Source: Toxonevra muliebris
Taxonomy: Eukaryota > Arthropoda > Insecta > Diptera > Pallopteridae
Direction: 5' to 3'
Length of the DNA stretch: 64,000 bases
NCBI GenBank assembly: GCA_963691655.1
Contig: OY829326.1
Coordinates: 94,977,235 to 95,041,234, forward strand
This document shows, piece after piece, positions 23,815 to 34,098 of this stretch (position 1 is the stretch's first letter; every line of letters starts with the position of its first letter). Made by a program: the position numbers and the translations under genes. The notes beneath the pieces were generated by a model, which did no database searches, was not told the DNA's origin, and was given only the letters and a program-made list of their open reading frames with translations.

Positions 23815-25677
23815 ATGTTACCAATTAAATTCGAAATATTATTTTTTACAACGTTTCTATTATTATCTAAATTTTCTGTAATAAACACGCAAGGTTCCAG
23901 TGTTATAGCGTCGTTTTTAGAATTTATGCAACGCGGTCAAAACGATATTAACACTGAAAGTCAGGATAATAATATAAAACTGCTAACGGAATATGACTTT
24001 ATTGTGGTTGGAGCAGGTACCGCCGGTTGTGCGTTGGCGGCGCGTCTATCCGAGAACCCCAAATGGAAGGTGCTACTGCTTGAGGCGGGCGGTCCCGAGA
24101 GCCTTGTTATGGATGTGCCAATAGTTGCGCATTTCTTGCAATTGGGTGAAATGAATTGGAAATATCGTACACAACCATCGGATCACGCTTGCCTGGCAAT
24201 GAACAATAATCGCTGCAATTGGCCGCGCGGTAAAGTTATGGGCGGCTCTTCCGTTCTCAACTATATGATGTACACACGTGGTAATCGACGCGATTATGAT
24301 CGTTGGGCTGAGTTGGGTAATGAGGGTTGGAGCTATCGGGATGTGCTGCCGTACTTTAAGAAATACGAAGGTTCAAATGTGCCCGATGCAGAACCAAAGT
24401 ATGTAGGTCGGAAAGGACCAGTCAAGGTCTCGTATATTCAATGGCGTTCACGTATTGCAGATGCATTTGTCGTAGCTGCACAACAAGATGGTTTAAAATA
24501 TCGTGATTATAATGGACGCATACAAACGGGTGTATCTTATTTGCAGACTACCACCAGAAATGCAACACGCTGGAGCTCAAATCGTGCCTATTTGTATCCA
24601 CTGAAGGGGAAACGCTCAAATTTACATATTAAGAAGTATGCGCTAGTGACCAAAATATTAATTGATGCTGAAACTAAAACTGCTTACGGTGTTACATTCA
24701 GTAGTAGCGGCAAATCATACAAGATTATGGCAAAGCGTGAAGTTGTGGTTGCAGCAGGTGCCATCAACACACCACAGCTGCTGATGTTATCTGGTTTGGG
24801 TCCGGCAAAGCATTTGCGTGAGGTAGGCATAAAACCCATCGCTGATTTGGCAGTCGGTTACAATTTGCAAGACCACTTCGCACCGGGAGTCACCTTCACC
24901 ACCAACGCCAGCTCGCTTCACTTGCCCGATCTCTTTGATGTCAATCGTTTTGATGATTTTGTACGCGGTGACGGGCCTTTTGGGTCACCCGGCGGTTGTG
25001 AGACCATTGCATTCTGGGATTTAGATCATCCCGAATTGGAAGATGGCTGGCCTGATATAGAATTGTTTATGGTTGCAGGTGCAATGAATGCGAATCCTGC
25101 ATTGTTACGCGCATTTGGGCTCAGACGTGAAATTTACGATGCATTATTCAAGGACATTGAACGTAAGGATGCTGATGGATTCATGATTTTCCCCATGATA
25201 CTTAGGCCGAAAAGCCGTGGGCGGATTATGCTGAAGAGTGCGGATCCTATGAAATATCCATTAATTTATGCAAACTATTTTGCACATCCATATGATTTGG
25301 ATATAGCGGTGCGGGGTCTACGGAAGGCAATCAGCTTAATGAATCAACCTGCATTTAAAGAAATCAATGCAAAACTACTGGAAAAGGTAGTGCCCACATG
25401 CCGCAAACATCCTTATAAATCTCAAGCCTATTGGGAATGCTATGTGCGACACTTTACTTTAACTATTTATCATTATTCGGGTACCGCCAAGATGGGTCCA
25501 AAAACAGATCGTGCGGCTGTGGTCGATCCACGTTTAAGAGTGCATGGCATTAATAATTTGCGAGTGGCCGATGCTAGTATTATGCCTGAGTTAATCTCAG
25601 GACATCCAAATGGTCCGGTTTTTATGATAGCAGAGAAAGCAGCTGACATGATCAAGGAGGATCATAATTACATTTAA
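23815..25677 (+). CDS. secreted GMC oxidoreductase, glucose-dehydrogenase-like (copy 1)
   Basis: 620-aa FAD-dependent alcohol/sugar dehydrogenase of the GMC family, uninterrupted. Residues 1-25 form a signal peptide (hydrophobic LFFTTFLLLSKFSV), so the enzyme is secreted. FAD-binding fold: VVGAGTAGCALAARLSE at 64-80 (GxGxxG) and acidic Glu90 ending the second strand. GMC signature 1, GKVMGGSSVLNYMMYTRG, at 139-156; signature 2, GAINTPQLLMLSGLG, at 315-329. Active-site pair His553 (IYHYSGTAKMG) and His597 (SGHPNGP), aligned by motif with the His pair of fungal glucose oxidase. Family members oxidise sugars or alcohols; insect ones serve in cuticle formation, immunity or steroid oxidation. The substrate here cannot be read from sequence. 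The start ATG has A at -3 and is directly followed by the signal peptide. It resembles the tandem glucose-dehydrogenase-like genes of the Drosophila X-linked cluster. Downstream AATAAA at 25700. Confidence 0.97.
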   Translation: MLPIKFEILFFTTFLLLSKFSVINTQGSSVIASFLEFMQRGQNDINTESQDNNIKLLTEYDFIVVGAGTAGCALAARLSENPKWKVLLLEAGGPESLVMDVPIVAHFLQLGEMNWKYRTQPSDHACLAMNNNRCNWPRGKVMGGSSVLNYMMYTRGNRRDYDRWAELGNEGWSYRDVLPYFKKYEGSNVPDAEPKYVGRKGPVKVSYIQWRSRIADAFVVAAQQDGLKYRDYNGRIQTGVSYLQTTTRNATRWSSNRAYLYPLKGKRSNLHIKKYALVTKILIDAETKTAYGVTFSSSGKSYKIMAKREVVVAAGAINTPQLLMLSGLGPAKHLREVGIKPIADLAVGYNLQDHFAPGVTFTTNASSLHLPDLFDVNRFDDFVRGDGPFGSPGGCETIAFWDLDHPELEDGWPDIELFMVAGAMNANPALLRAFGLRREIYDALFKDIERKDADGFMIFPMILRPKSRGRIMLKSADPMKYPLIYANYFAHPYDLDIAVRGLRKAISLMNQPAFKEINAKLLEKVVPTCRKHPYKSQAYWECYVRHFTLTIYHYSGTAKMGPKTDRAAVVDPRLRVHGINNLRVADASIMPELISGHPNGPVFMIAEKAADMIKEDHNYI

Positions 25678-25699
25678 ATAGAAGAAGAAGAACTCGACA

Positions 25700-25705
25700 A
25701 ATAAA
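25700..25705 (+). promoter_or_regulatory. candidate polyadenylation signal of GMC copy 1
   Basis: AATAAA lies 23 bases after the stop codon, which would give a very short 3' UTR. No other perfect signal was noted before the next gene's leader. Confidence 0.5.
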
Positions 25706-25739
25706 CTTCAATAGTCAATGTTAAATTATTTTATATTAA

Positions 25740-26262
25740 GAATGATGGCACTAACCATCAAGGGCAAGTATTCAACCTAACACCACGATACGTGTTGGCA
25801 AGCATGAAAAAATTATGTTGACGCTTTTTGGATAATTTAATTCTTTAGAAAACCCCTCCGCACAAGCGCAAGCTTCTCACAAAATGCTAGAGCAATCACA
25901 AAAAAATCAAGTAAAATCAGTGAATAGCAAAGAAAAGCTCGCAAAAAAAAAAACAAAAAACAAAACAGAAACCTAGAAATCACATACAATCAAACCGAAT
26001 TAAACCAACCAAAAACTAAAATATCTGCAAGTTCAACAACGCACCGCTGCTGCTAGACAATCATCATCAACAACGGCAACCAACAGCAGCAATCAGCAGC
26101 GATCGGCAACAACAACCTGTTTGGCCGTTTGGCGAATTCGCATTGAACTATAAAGTTATTAACAATCGAAGACATCGAGCCGAGCGAGACACAGAGCGAG
26201 GCGGAGAATAAGTCAAGAGTTATGCTTAATATTAAAGTGAACTTCCATAGACCAACGCCAGC
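25740..26262. other. intergenic spacer between the two GMC genes
   Basis: About 0.5 kb of non-coding DNA, A-rich around 25900-26030, then with CAACAGCAGCAATCAGCAGC-type CAR repeats (26040-26120) typical of fly 5' regions. No repeat element ends were recognised, so the two genes look like an undisturbed tandem pair. Confidence 0.5.
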
Positions 26263-26296
26263 ATTTATAGTTACGTAGTCGATTAGTCAAGACGGA
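26261..26296 (+). promoter_or_regulatory. candidate Inr + DPE promoter of GMC copy 2
   Basis: GCATTT (26261-26266) matches the fly Inr consensus TCAKTY at five of six positions. With its A at 26263 as +1, the site AGACGGA starts exactly at +28 (26290), matching the core of the DPE consensus RGWCGTG. A TATA-like TATAAAG at 26149-26155 is an alternative, but no good Inr lies about 30 bases after it. The position is compatible with a leader exon spliced to the acceptor at 26584-26585. Confidence 0.35.
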
Positions 26297-26559
26297 TATA
26301 GTTAGCGGACGACGGGCTTGCGTGCATAGATATTGTCGCGGCAGCGTTTCAAATAATAAATAAAGTATCTAAACAAAACGAGATCAGATCGGAAGATAAA
26401 CAAACTCATTCAAAGAACATTAGAATAAAAATTAGTGCAAAAGTGTGATACGAAATTGGGACATTTGAAAAATCCAAGCACAGAAAAAGAACCAAAATTT
26501 GCTCATTCTAGAACAGAACATTCCGCAATATTAAAATTTGTTTTTCATATGCTATGAAC

Positions 26560-26585
26560 ATTTAAACCAATTGCTTGATTTGCAG
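26560..26585 (+). other. candidate splice acceptor in the 5' leader of GMC copy 2
   Basis: ACCAATTGCTTGATTTGCAG ends in TTTGCAG at 26579-26585, 22 bases before the ATG. The sequence fits a 3' splice site, suggesting an intron in the 5' UTR. A donor was not pinned down (several GT sites in 26290-26470). The pyrimidine tract is weak. Confidence 0.4.
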
Positions 26586-26607
26586 AAAAAAAAACAAAAG
26601 AGTGAAT

Positions 26608-28470
26608 ATGTCAGCTTTATTAAAAATACACATAATATTTTTCGCTTTGGTGAGCCTCTTTGGTGCGCTCACCTTGGCACAGGAACGAAATGTGATTCTT
26701 GAAGCTTTTGATTTCTTGCGTCGCGGTCAGAATGATGTCAACTTAGAGAACTACGACAACCGCTATCAAATGGAAGAGGAATATGATTTCATTGTGGTCG
26801 GTGCGGGTACGGCTGGTTGCACTATAGCGGCGCGTCTCTCCGAGAACCCCAAATGGAAGGTCCTTCTACTCGAAGCGGGCGGTCCCGAGAGCCTTGTTAT
26901 GGATGTGCCGATAGTTGCGCATTTCTTGCAATTGGGTGAAATGAATTGGAAATATCGTACACAACCATCGGACCACGCTTGCCTCGCAATGAACAATAAT
27001 CGCTGCAATTGGCCGCGCGGTAAAGTTATGGGCGGCTCTTCCGTTCTCAACTATATGATGTACACACGCGGTAATCGACGCGACTACGATCGTTGGGCTG
27101 AGTTGGGCAATGAGGGTTGGAGTTTCAAGGATGTATTGCCATACTTTAAGAAATACGAAGGATCCAGCGTGCCCGATGCTGATGAGGAGTTTGTGGGACG
27201 TGATGGTCCTGTCAAAGTGTCCTACGTTCAATGGCGTTCCAAAATCGCAGATGCTTTTGTTGAGGCAGCGCAGCAGGATGGTCTAAAATACCGTGATTAT
27301 AATGGGCGCATACAGAATGGCGTTGCCTACTTGCATACGACCACTAGAAATGCAACACGCTGGAGCTCTAATCGCGCCTACTTGTATCCCATCAAAGGTA
27401 AACGTCCGAATTTGCATGTCAAGAAAATGGCACATGTCACCAAGCTCATAATTGATCCTCAAACGAAGACAGCGCAGGGTGTTATGGTCTTCACGGACGG
27501 ACATATGCATAAGATTTTGGCTAAACGTGAAGTTATCGTCTCGGCAGGCGCCATCAACTCACCACAGCTGCTGATGTTATCCGGTATTGGTCCAGCTAAA
27601 CATTTGCGTGAGGTCGGCATTAAACCCATCGCTGATTTGGCTGTCGGCTACAATTTGCAAGATCATACCGCACCAGCGATCACCTTCACCACTAACGCCA
27701 CATCGCTGCACTTTGAAGATTTCGCCAATCCGACACTCGTCAATCAATTCAATCGCCAACGAGGCCCTTATGGTTCGCCTGGCGGTTGCGAAGCTATGGC
27801 TTTCTGGGACTTGGATCATGAAGAATTGGAGGATGGCTATCCAGATATTGAATTGTTTTTAGTGGGTGGGTCTATGTCTTCGAATCCGGCTATCTCACGT
27901 GCTTTCGGCTTGACGCGTCTCATTTACGACTCAATGTTTGCAGAAATCGAAGATAAAGCACTCAACGCTTTCATGATATTCCCAATGATATTGCGCCCTA
28001 AGAGTCGCGGTCGCATTATGCTCAAGAATACCGATCCCTTCAAGTACCCATTGATATTTGCCAATTATTTCAACCATCCATACGATGTGGATATTTCGGT
28101 ACGTGGCTTGCTGAAGGCGGTCAGTCTTATGGATCAACCAGCATTTAAGAAAATCAACGCCAAACTATGGGAACGCAAAATTCCAACTTGCAAACAGTAT
28201 CCCTTCAAATCGTGGGACTATTGGGCATGTCATGTCAAACATTTCACATTCACAATCTACCATTACTCGGGCACAACGAAAATGGGTCCCAAATCCGATC
28301 GTGCGGCTGTTGTAGATCCACGCTTGAAGGTTTATGGTATTAAGAATCTACGAGTTGCTGATGCCGGCATAATGCCTGAAATTATGTCGGGACATCCAAA
28401 TGGTCCGGTATTCATGATAGCAGAAAAGGCAGCAGATATGATCAAACAAGATCATGGCTATATAAAGTGA
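26608..28470 (+). CDS. secreted GMC oxidoreductase, glucose-dehydrogenase-like (copy 2)
   Basis: 620-aa paralogue of the preceding gene, same strand, about 0.93 kb downstream, uninterrupted. The open frame extends 11 codons upstream to a TTG at 26575, but that part crosses a likely splice acceptor; the first ATG, at 26608 (GTGAATATG), is directly followed by a signal peptide (LLKIHIIFFALVSLFGALTL, cleavage likely after Ala24). Motifs: VVGAGTAGC at 63-71, Glu89 for the FAD ribose, GKVMGGSSVLNYMMYTRG at 138-155, GAINSPQLLMLSGIG at 314-328, His552 in IYHYSGTTKMG and His596 in SGHPNGP. It aligns with copy 1 over the full length without gaps apart from the N-terminus. The block AGGPESLVMD...NEGW (residues 90-171) is identical at protein level and nearly so in DNA, whereas the signal peptide and the segment around residues 365-390 are diverged. 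Substrate unknown. Likely a recent tandem duplicate with its own promoter. Confidence 0.97.
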   Translation: MSALLKIHIIFFALVSLFGALTLAQERNVILEAFDFLRRGQNDVNLENYDNRYQMEEEYDFIVVGAGTAGCTIAARLSENPKWKVLLLEAGGPESLVMDVPIVAHFLQLGEMNWKYRTQPSDHACLAMNNNRCNWPRGKVMGGSSVLNYMMYTRGNRRDYDRWAELGNEGWSFKDVLPYFKKYEGSSVPDADEEFVGRDGPVKVSYVQWRSKIADAFVEAAQQDGLKYRDYNGRIQNGVAYLHTTTRNATRWSSNRAYLYPIKGKRPNLHVKKMAHVTKLIIDPQTKTAQGVMVFTDGHMHKILAKREVIVSAGAINSPQLLMLSGIGPAKHLREVGIKPIADLAVGYNLQDHTAPAITFTTNATSLHFEDFANPTLVNQFNRQRGPYGSPGGCEAMAFWDLDHEELEDGYPDIELFLVGGSMSSNPAISRAFGLTRLIYDSMFAEIEDKALNAFMIFPMILRPKSRGRIMLKNTDPFKYPLIFANYFNHPYDVDISVRGLLKAVSLMDQPAFKKINAKLWERKIPTCKQYPFKSWDYWACHVKHFTFTIYHYSGTTKMGPKSDRAAVVDPRLKVYGIKNLRVADAGIMPEIMSGHPNGPVFMIAEKAADMIKQDHGYIK

Positions 28471-28514
28471 GAGCGTGCGCTTGCCAAGGGGGTCTTTTAA
28501 ATTACAATTTACAC

Positions 28515-28821
28515 AATAAACGGGCGGGATCCTAGTTTGTAGTTAGTTTAGAATTATAGAGCCTTAGCAATAAGTGTGAGAGTGTTTTCTAGTAGTAACA
28601 TTTCAGGGTTAGTTTAGCATTCTAATGTACATATGCAGATGTATGTGTTTTTATTCTATAGCACTGTTGAAAATTGCACCGTATCATTAAACACACACAC
28701 ATACAAACACATAAGCTAAGGAATTGTGATTTTTTTATTAAATTTTAAGAATTCCAATTAATCACAGCTCATTGTACTGAATTTAATTTAAGGTCATTAA
28801 TTTTTAGAAAAAACAAATAAA
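28515..28821 (+). promoter_or_regulatory. candidate polyadenylation signals of GMC copy 2
   Basis: AATAAA occurs at 28515-28520 (45 bases after the stop) and again at 28816-28821; either could end the transcript. The 300 bases between them contain a TACATATGCAGATGTATGTG palindrome-like stretch and CACACACACATA repeats but no open frame. Confidence 0.4.
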
Positions 28822-28829
28822 TTGTAATA

Positions 28830-29890
28830 ATAAAATAATGTAAAGATTGTGTTTATTTTTCGATTTTTGGATCATCAACAACAAATTGGTTAAAAATGTT
28901 TTATGAATCAATTTCTAATATGGTGCAAATCAGGTTTTTGCATTTTTTTACGTATTTTATTTGGAGGCAAGGGTGGACAGACTACACACGCACACATTTG
29001 CCACTGGGAATATCGAATAGAAACATTTAGATGTTCAAAAGAAATTATGTAAGTTGACAAATAATTTCGATATTTCAGTTCATTAAAATAAATTCGGTTT
29101 AAACGTTTGGAGAGATTTGCATAAAATTGAATATCGAATATTGAAATTTATAGGGCAAGTTTACAATATATAGAGACTTGAGTTTGAATTTTAAACCACT
29201 GTTGGCTTTAAATTAAATTCGAAGAAAAATAAAAAAAATTGCAAACGCTATATAAACATTTCTGGAATTAGAAAGTGTTGCAGATATCTTAAATAAATTA
29301 TTTTAGTTAGAAGAAAGAAAAAAGCTATTAATTTTCGTAAAGCTTCAATTTTGATTTCTAATCTATGTTAGCAGTTTAACGTTTTTTGATTAGATTTTGA
29401 TTTTATATTGATTTCGAAATAAAACCGAAAATTTCAGAATCTATATAGAACAATCCCAAAGCTTTCTGAAATCAATGACTCAGTTATAGTGCGTTCTCTC
29501 TGCTTGTCAACAGATAATTTCCGTTCTCACGTGAGTGTTTAAGAAACTCTGAGTTTAATTTGACGTTTCTTTGTCTTCCAACATAAAAATTAGTTTGTTT
29601 ACAGAGAAATTGTATTTTGTGATAATTCACAAAAAAAATGTAAAAGCTGAAAAAACGTACGAAAAAACATTTTCACAAATTAAACTCATTTTCTCCTTTT
29701 ACTGTAGTTGGCAAAATATTCCAACAGTGTGACCAAACCTAGTCAGAAAAATTGGGATGATTTCAAAATCTAAATTGGCCCACCCAAAATGACGGATTGA
29801 ATAGTGTTCCGAATTTTTATTGCATATCTACTATGCTAGGGAGTGTTCCCGTGTTAATTACTGGGGCTTTTCGCACTACCTTTCTTTGAA
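28830..29890. other. AT-rich non-coding stretch
   Basis: No gene or repeat boundary recognised between the second GMC gene and the LINE remnant that follows. Confidence 0.5.
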
Positions 29891-29904
29891 ATCCTTCACT
29901 GTTT

Positions 29905-30067
29905 ACCAACTTCACTTCTGGACTGGGTCCGATCTGGTCATCACAGATGATTCTAAAGAAGGCAAAGTCGGTTGTGCCATTTTCTCTAACAAGTTAGGGC
30001 TCGAACTCTCCTTCCATCTTCTTGACCATTATTGCGTCTCTAAGGCCAACAGGAGTTAAAGGAAATC

Positions 30068-30118
<51 letters not shown>

Positions 30119-30720
30119 CGGAAGTAACGGAAATAATATGTCAAACGAATACTTGCATCTACACTGACAGCTGAGCAGCCTTCAAGTCCTTTGCTGGCTT
30201 TTTCACTGTATCAAAGCTTGTTCTTGATAGCCGATCTTCACCCAAATAGAGTCATTCGCAGGCTCACTGGGTGTTTGGACACACCAGGGTAGGAGAGGAT
30301 ATCTGTGGTATTACCAAACTAATCTGGACCATCACGGACAAAAAATGTACTAGGCCCTGCTCAACCTCAACCAAAACTCCATCAACACGACTTCAGTGCT
30401 CACGGAACTCTGTTTATTATTTAATGGTTTCAGTCAGGGCTGTGACCCGGAAGAAGAGTAAAAACAGTCCTTAATTTCATGTGTTAGTGCCCATCTCTGG
30501 CTAGGACGAGTCTAAGACTCCTAAGCTCATCTTTCTTCGATAGTTTGACTCAGCTATTATGCATAAATATATATTGACGACATGACTAGATCCGCAATGG
30601 AATTTTCGTGGTTCTCCACTCTATAATTGAGAAAGTCGCCCGGTCTACCGTGGTATCGCAATGAACCATTAAGTGTGCTTCCATGTAAAAGACTGTTACT
30701 TTACGTTAACCTCTCCTATA
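29905..30720 (+). pseudogene. LINE RNase H domain and 3' tail (family shared with 38040-38830)
   Basis: RNase H remnants in shifting frames: DDSKEGKVGCAIFSNKLGLE near 29947 (first catalytic Asp replaced in the TDGSK motif), ELSFHLLDHYCVSKA, then a TA microsatellite, AEVTEIICQTNTCIYTDS near 30121 (TDS motif), KSFAGFFTVSKLVLDSRSS, then WVFGHTRVGEDICG (from a WVPGHxxIxGN-type motif) near 30268. The downstream non-coding tail keeps DMTRSAMEFSWFSTL near 30580, which aligns with the same part of the copy on the minus strand at 38040-38830. Only the 3' end of the element is present. Multiple frameshifts and stops; inactive. Confidence 0.75.
30070..30115. repeat. (TA)n microsatellite
   Basis: About 46 bases of uninterrupted TA repeat. 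It sits between two halves of the RNase H domain remnant, so it expanded inside the dead LINE after insertion. Confidence 0.95.
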
Positions 30721-30729
30721 ATTCCTGGG

Positions 30730-31740
30730 TAAAACAAGACTACATACAATCGGAACTCACAATAGATGTCAGTATTATCGAAGAATCAGTTTCATAGAAC
30801 TGATATTGTTCGAATTAAAATTCCGGGAAATTTGGTTTTGATTTAATTTTTTTATTAATGCAGGTAGTTTTCGACACTTTTAAGTATCATACTAACTCTT
30901 AAGGTTCTAAGGTTCACTTAAAATTCTATTTCCAAATTCTCCCACCCCTTTTCCCTTCTTTAGTGGAATCCACTAAATAATATTAGATTTACTAGTGATA
31001 TAGCTATAATATCGTAATCAAGGTCTTCTAAGAGGTTGATAAAATACATAAAATACAGGAATTTTTTGACGACTAGTCTGTAAGTTATACATTCTCGTAA
31101 GATAAATAAAAAGTTAGTGCTCAGCATTTCGATTGTGATACCATAGAGAACGGAGATATATTCCCTCCAGTTCAGGCCATTTAAACCACAAATTCTCTTT
31201 TAGGAAGCTAGGAGTAGGTGTGTGTGATCTAATTAATTCTTGTTTTTTTCCTCGTTATCAGTGACTCCTGCAGTGATTTCTATATGAAAGACCCAATTTT
31301 TCGACGTCTCATTCAATGGGCAATGTTCTATGAATCAAGTGTATTTCTTTAACTTCTAGACCATTTTGAAACTATAAAGCAATTGCTTAACTTCATTAAA
31401 CCGCAAAGTAAGTTTAGGGTTGCATAAGTTCATGCTTTAGAGAAGTTATCACTTTTTTGTTTTGCAAATTAAACTTTAAAATTTGATAACAAAAATAATA
31501 TCTGTCAAATTTGTAAGGTTCAATTAAAATGAACACTAACAAATTCTAATTTCAAATAAATTTTAAGCGCAATTATAATAAATATGTTAATTGTTTCTAA
31601 TTTGTGTCTTTCGCTCAATTGAGAACGATCCATCAAAATTGACACCTTTGCTGTTCAATGTTGACATTTACTGTTGACACTTAACAGCAAATGTCAATAT
31701 TGAATAACAATATAATCTATTAAAAAAGAATATATGTGCA
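30730..31740. other. AT-rich non-coding stretch
   Basis: No gene recognised. Around 31134 the phrase ATTGTGATACCATAGAGAACGG resembles the 3' tails of the LINE copies (a GTGATACCA block), so this may hold a short LINE-tail fragment. Confidence 0.4.
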
Positions 31741-31742
31741 TT

Positions 31743-32486
31743 ACGGGGTAGTAACGAATATATGCCAATATTGTGATATTTTATATTTCAAATTCCAAAT
31801 GGTTTCGTTGCAATTTCGAAATTCGTAATTCGGAGGCTTATTTCTACGAACAAAGAAACTGGGTACCTATAGTTTCTTTGTCCATTCAATTCCATTACAT
31901 TTACATTTCTAATTATAAATAAATTGGAAAAATTAATTACCTTGTAATGGAACTATTTTTAATGTCAATTTTATTCTCGGAAATTGTAATTTGTAATTCA
32001 AAATATTCAATTACTCAAAGGAATCGAAAAAATATCTAAAAACTTAGGAATTTCGTTTCCCTTGTGTAATCAATTACTTTTGTGGAATTGAATTCCAAAA
32101 TTATAATTAATTAACTTACATCAGCAAACGGTAGTTGCGTGATTTTGCTCTTGAAGCAATACTTTTTATGTTCTAAACTGTAGAGGGAATTTCCAGGAAT
32201 TTATTGCAAAAGATTTTAATTGTTTCTTTTTGGAATTTAATTCCAATACATACGGGATTTAAATTCCTTTGAAGACTTGCATATTTTTATTACAAATTAC
32301 AATTCCGTAATGGAATTGAAATGTTTTTCCACTTACTTTACTTTGGAATTGGAACTATAATTGCCGAGAATGGAATTGACGAAACAAAAATCAATTCCAT
32401 TACAAGCAAATTAAATGTGTTAATTACTAATTTCAATTTCAAGGAATTGGGACTGTGGAGGAATTAACATTACTACACAGCTCTGA
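31743..32486. repeat. hAT-like MITE built of GGAATT/AATTCC motifs
   Basis: The right end read inward is CAGAGCTGTGTAGTAATG, a hAT-type terminus; the left part, GGGGTAGTAACGAATATATG, is its decayed counterpart. The ~700 bp between is dominated by GGAATTGAATTCCAA, TTACAAATTACAATTCC and similar variants in both orientations. A homologous copy is at about 62383-62880, sharing GGAATTTC(G/T)(T/C)TTCCCTTGTGTA and TTCCAAAATT. No coding capacity. The left flank shows no match to AACAAGTG, the 8 bases after the right end, so the left end may be lost. Confidence 0.55.
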
Positions 32487-32879
32487 ACAAGTGCAGCATG
32501 AAAAGATACGAATAGCTCATCCTAAGCCAACAATAGACCTCTGAGCTTCATTTAATCGAGCTACTCAATATTCATCCTCAGCCCGCTTTTGGATCTCAAA
32601 GTTCTCAATTTTTTTTTTGATCCGAGAAAAACATTGTTTTTTGAAAAAAAAAGTCAAAACTATTTTTGGTTTTGAAAAAAAAAAATGGTCACATTTTGAA
32701 TTTTAAAAAATTTTTCCTTCTTTTATAATTAGATTTAATAATAACCTATGAAAAACGTATTGGTGTGGTAATTACTAACCAATAGGACTAAATTTTGTGT
32801 AAGTTTGAACCCGATCGATTGTAAGAGTGGGTTCACTTGCTTTGCTGGAAATTCAGGTCACTATAAATCTAGAAAGGTC

Positions 32880-33150
32880 AATCCTTCTCCTCATTTTCTC
32901 AATCCCTCACAGGACATAGGTAGGGACTACACTAGCATGCCATCTTGTTTGATTTTCAGCTATCGTTTTCAGGTAACTCCAGTTTCTTTTTGGACCGTCT
33001 TTCTTCACGTGTCTTTTGGCCTTCCAGGATTGCGCCAACTGGTTCCTTCGAACGCTTTTCGAGCGATGCAGTTTTCGTCTTTATGGAGAGTGTAACCAAT
33101 CCATCTCCACTTTTGGCGTTTTAAATATTCGCCGGTAAACTCCATGCGTG
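32880..33150 (-). pseudogene. RTE-type LINE, C-terminal remnant
   Basis: Minus-strand reading from about 33130: RQKWRWIGYTLHKDENCIAR near 33115-33056, KAFEGTSWRNPGRPKDT, then after a frame break RNWSYLKTIAENQTRWHASV near 32985-32925. The order K-W-R-W-I-G-H-T-L-R ... NPQGKRKRGRPKxTW ... is the C-terminal signature of RTE-clade polymerases, and the copy at 54980-56307 shows the related YGWIRHTL ... YNPQGSRRRGRPKNTW. The RT domain is absent. Inactive. Confidence 0.7.
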
Positions 33151-33154
33151 TCAT

Positions 33155-34095
33155 GGTAAATCCTAATGATATTTTAACAATTTCAAAATCAATGATTCAA
33201 CACCTAACAATTTCCACAGCAACATAATTCCGGAAGAGACCTTTTCACACATAGGCGCGATCACTAGTGGATCCGAGGGTCGATTTAGGGGTTAAAACTC
33301 CCTTCTGCCTCTTCCCCCCAAGGAAAATCTCATACATTTTGATTATTTTTCACTAATCCAAAAATTTAGAGGGAATAAAATTTAAGTACCCTCCCTTAAG
33401 AAATCACCTATAGTGGGCATGACCATATTCAGTTAAGGCAAAACCAAATCAGAAATGTCACATATTCCAAAGCTCAATTTATTCGATTGATTCGTTCCAA
33501 CCTTAATATGCGTAGGTACATTACTACCAATGAGTTGATGTGAATTAAGTTCTGCGGATGGGATTCCACGTTGCGTTAAGGCAAAACTTAAACAAAAATA
33601 AGGTAAATGATTTTTTTTTTAACAAATGGTTTTTCAATGTTTCATGACAATATTTTGACAGAGTTCAAAATCGAATACAAAATATTTTTGATTGTAAAAA
33701 AAGCTATAAAGAAATTTAAAAAAAAAACTACAAGATTTTACCATCAAAACAAAACTTTTGCTGCTGCTGCTGATTTTAGCTTTGTGAAGTCGGCTACTGC
33801 CAACACTACCGGCAAAATTTTGGATAGTAGGTAGATAGGTAGGTAGCATCTACTACGTACACATGTGTATGTATGTATGTATAGTTTTGTGTATGTGTGT
33901 AAGTAATATTACCGCACAGTTTGAATATTTTTTTTTGTTTTTGAAATTTTACCGTTTAACATTGACTTTGAAATTTTTTCTTCATTTTGACTTTTCAATG
34001 TCAATTTTTCTGTATGTGTGTATGTATGTATGTATGTATCTACTACACTTATATATATTTTTATTATTTTTTATTGTTATTGTTACTTCAATTAT
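33155..34095. other. non-coding stretch with ATGT microsatellites
   Basis: (GTAT)n-type microsatellites lie at about 33862-33900 and 34013-34040, and TAGGTAGGTAGG at 33828-33846. Open frames over these repeats are not genes. Confidence 0.5.
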
Positions 34096-34098
34096 GAA

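Noticed and set aside
23660..23881. 73-residue frame overlapping the start of the first GMC gene
   Set aside because: Different frame, starts at TTG, Lys-rich, lies in the leader; the GMC start at 23815 with a signal peptide is preferred.
26575..26607. N-terminal extension of the second GMC gene from a TTG
   Set aside because: It crosses a likely splice acceptor, begins with a non-ATG codon and would place Lys/Arg-rich residues before the signal peptide; the ATG at 26608 is the sensible start.
27577..27862. Open frames inside the GMC genes in other frames
   Set aside because: Shadows of the strongly coding plus frame.
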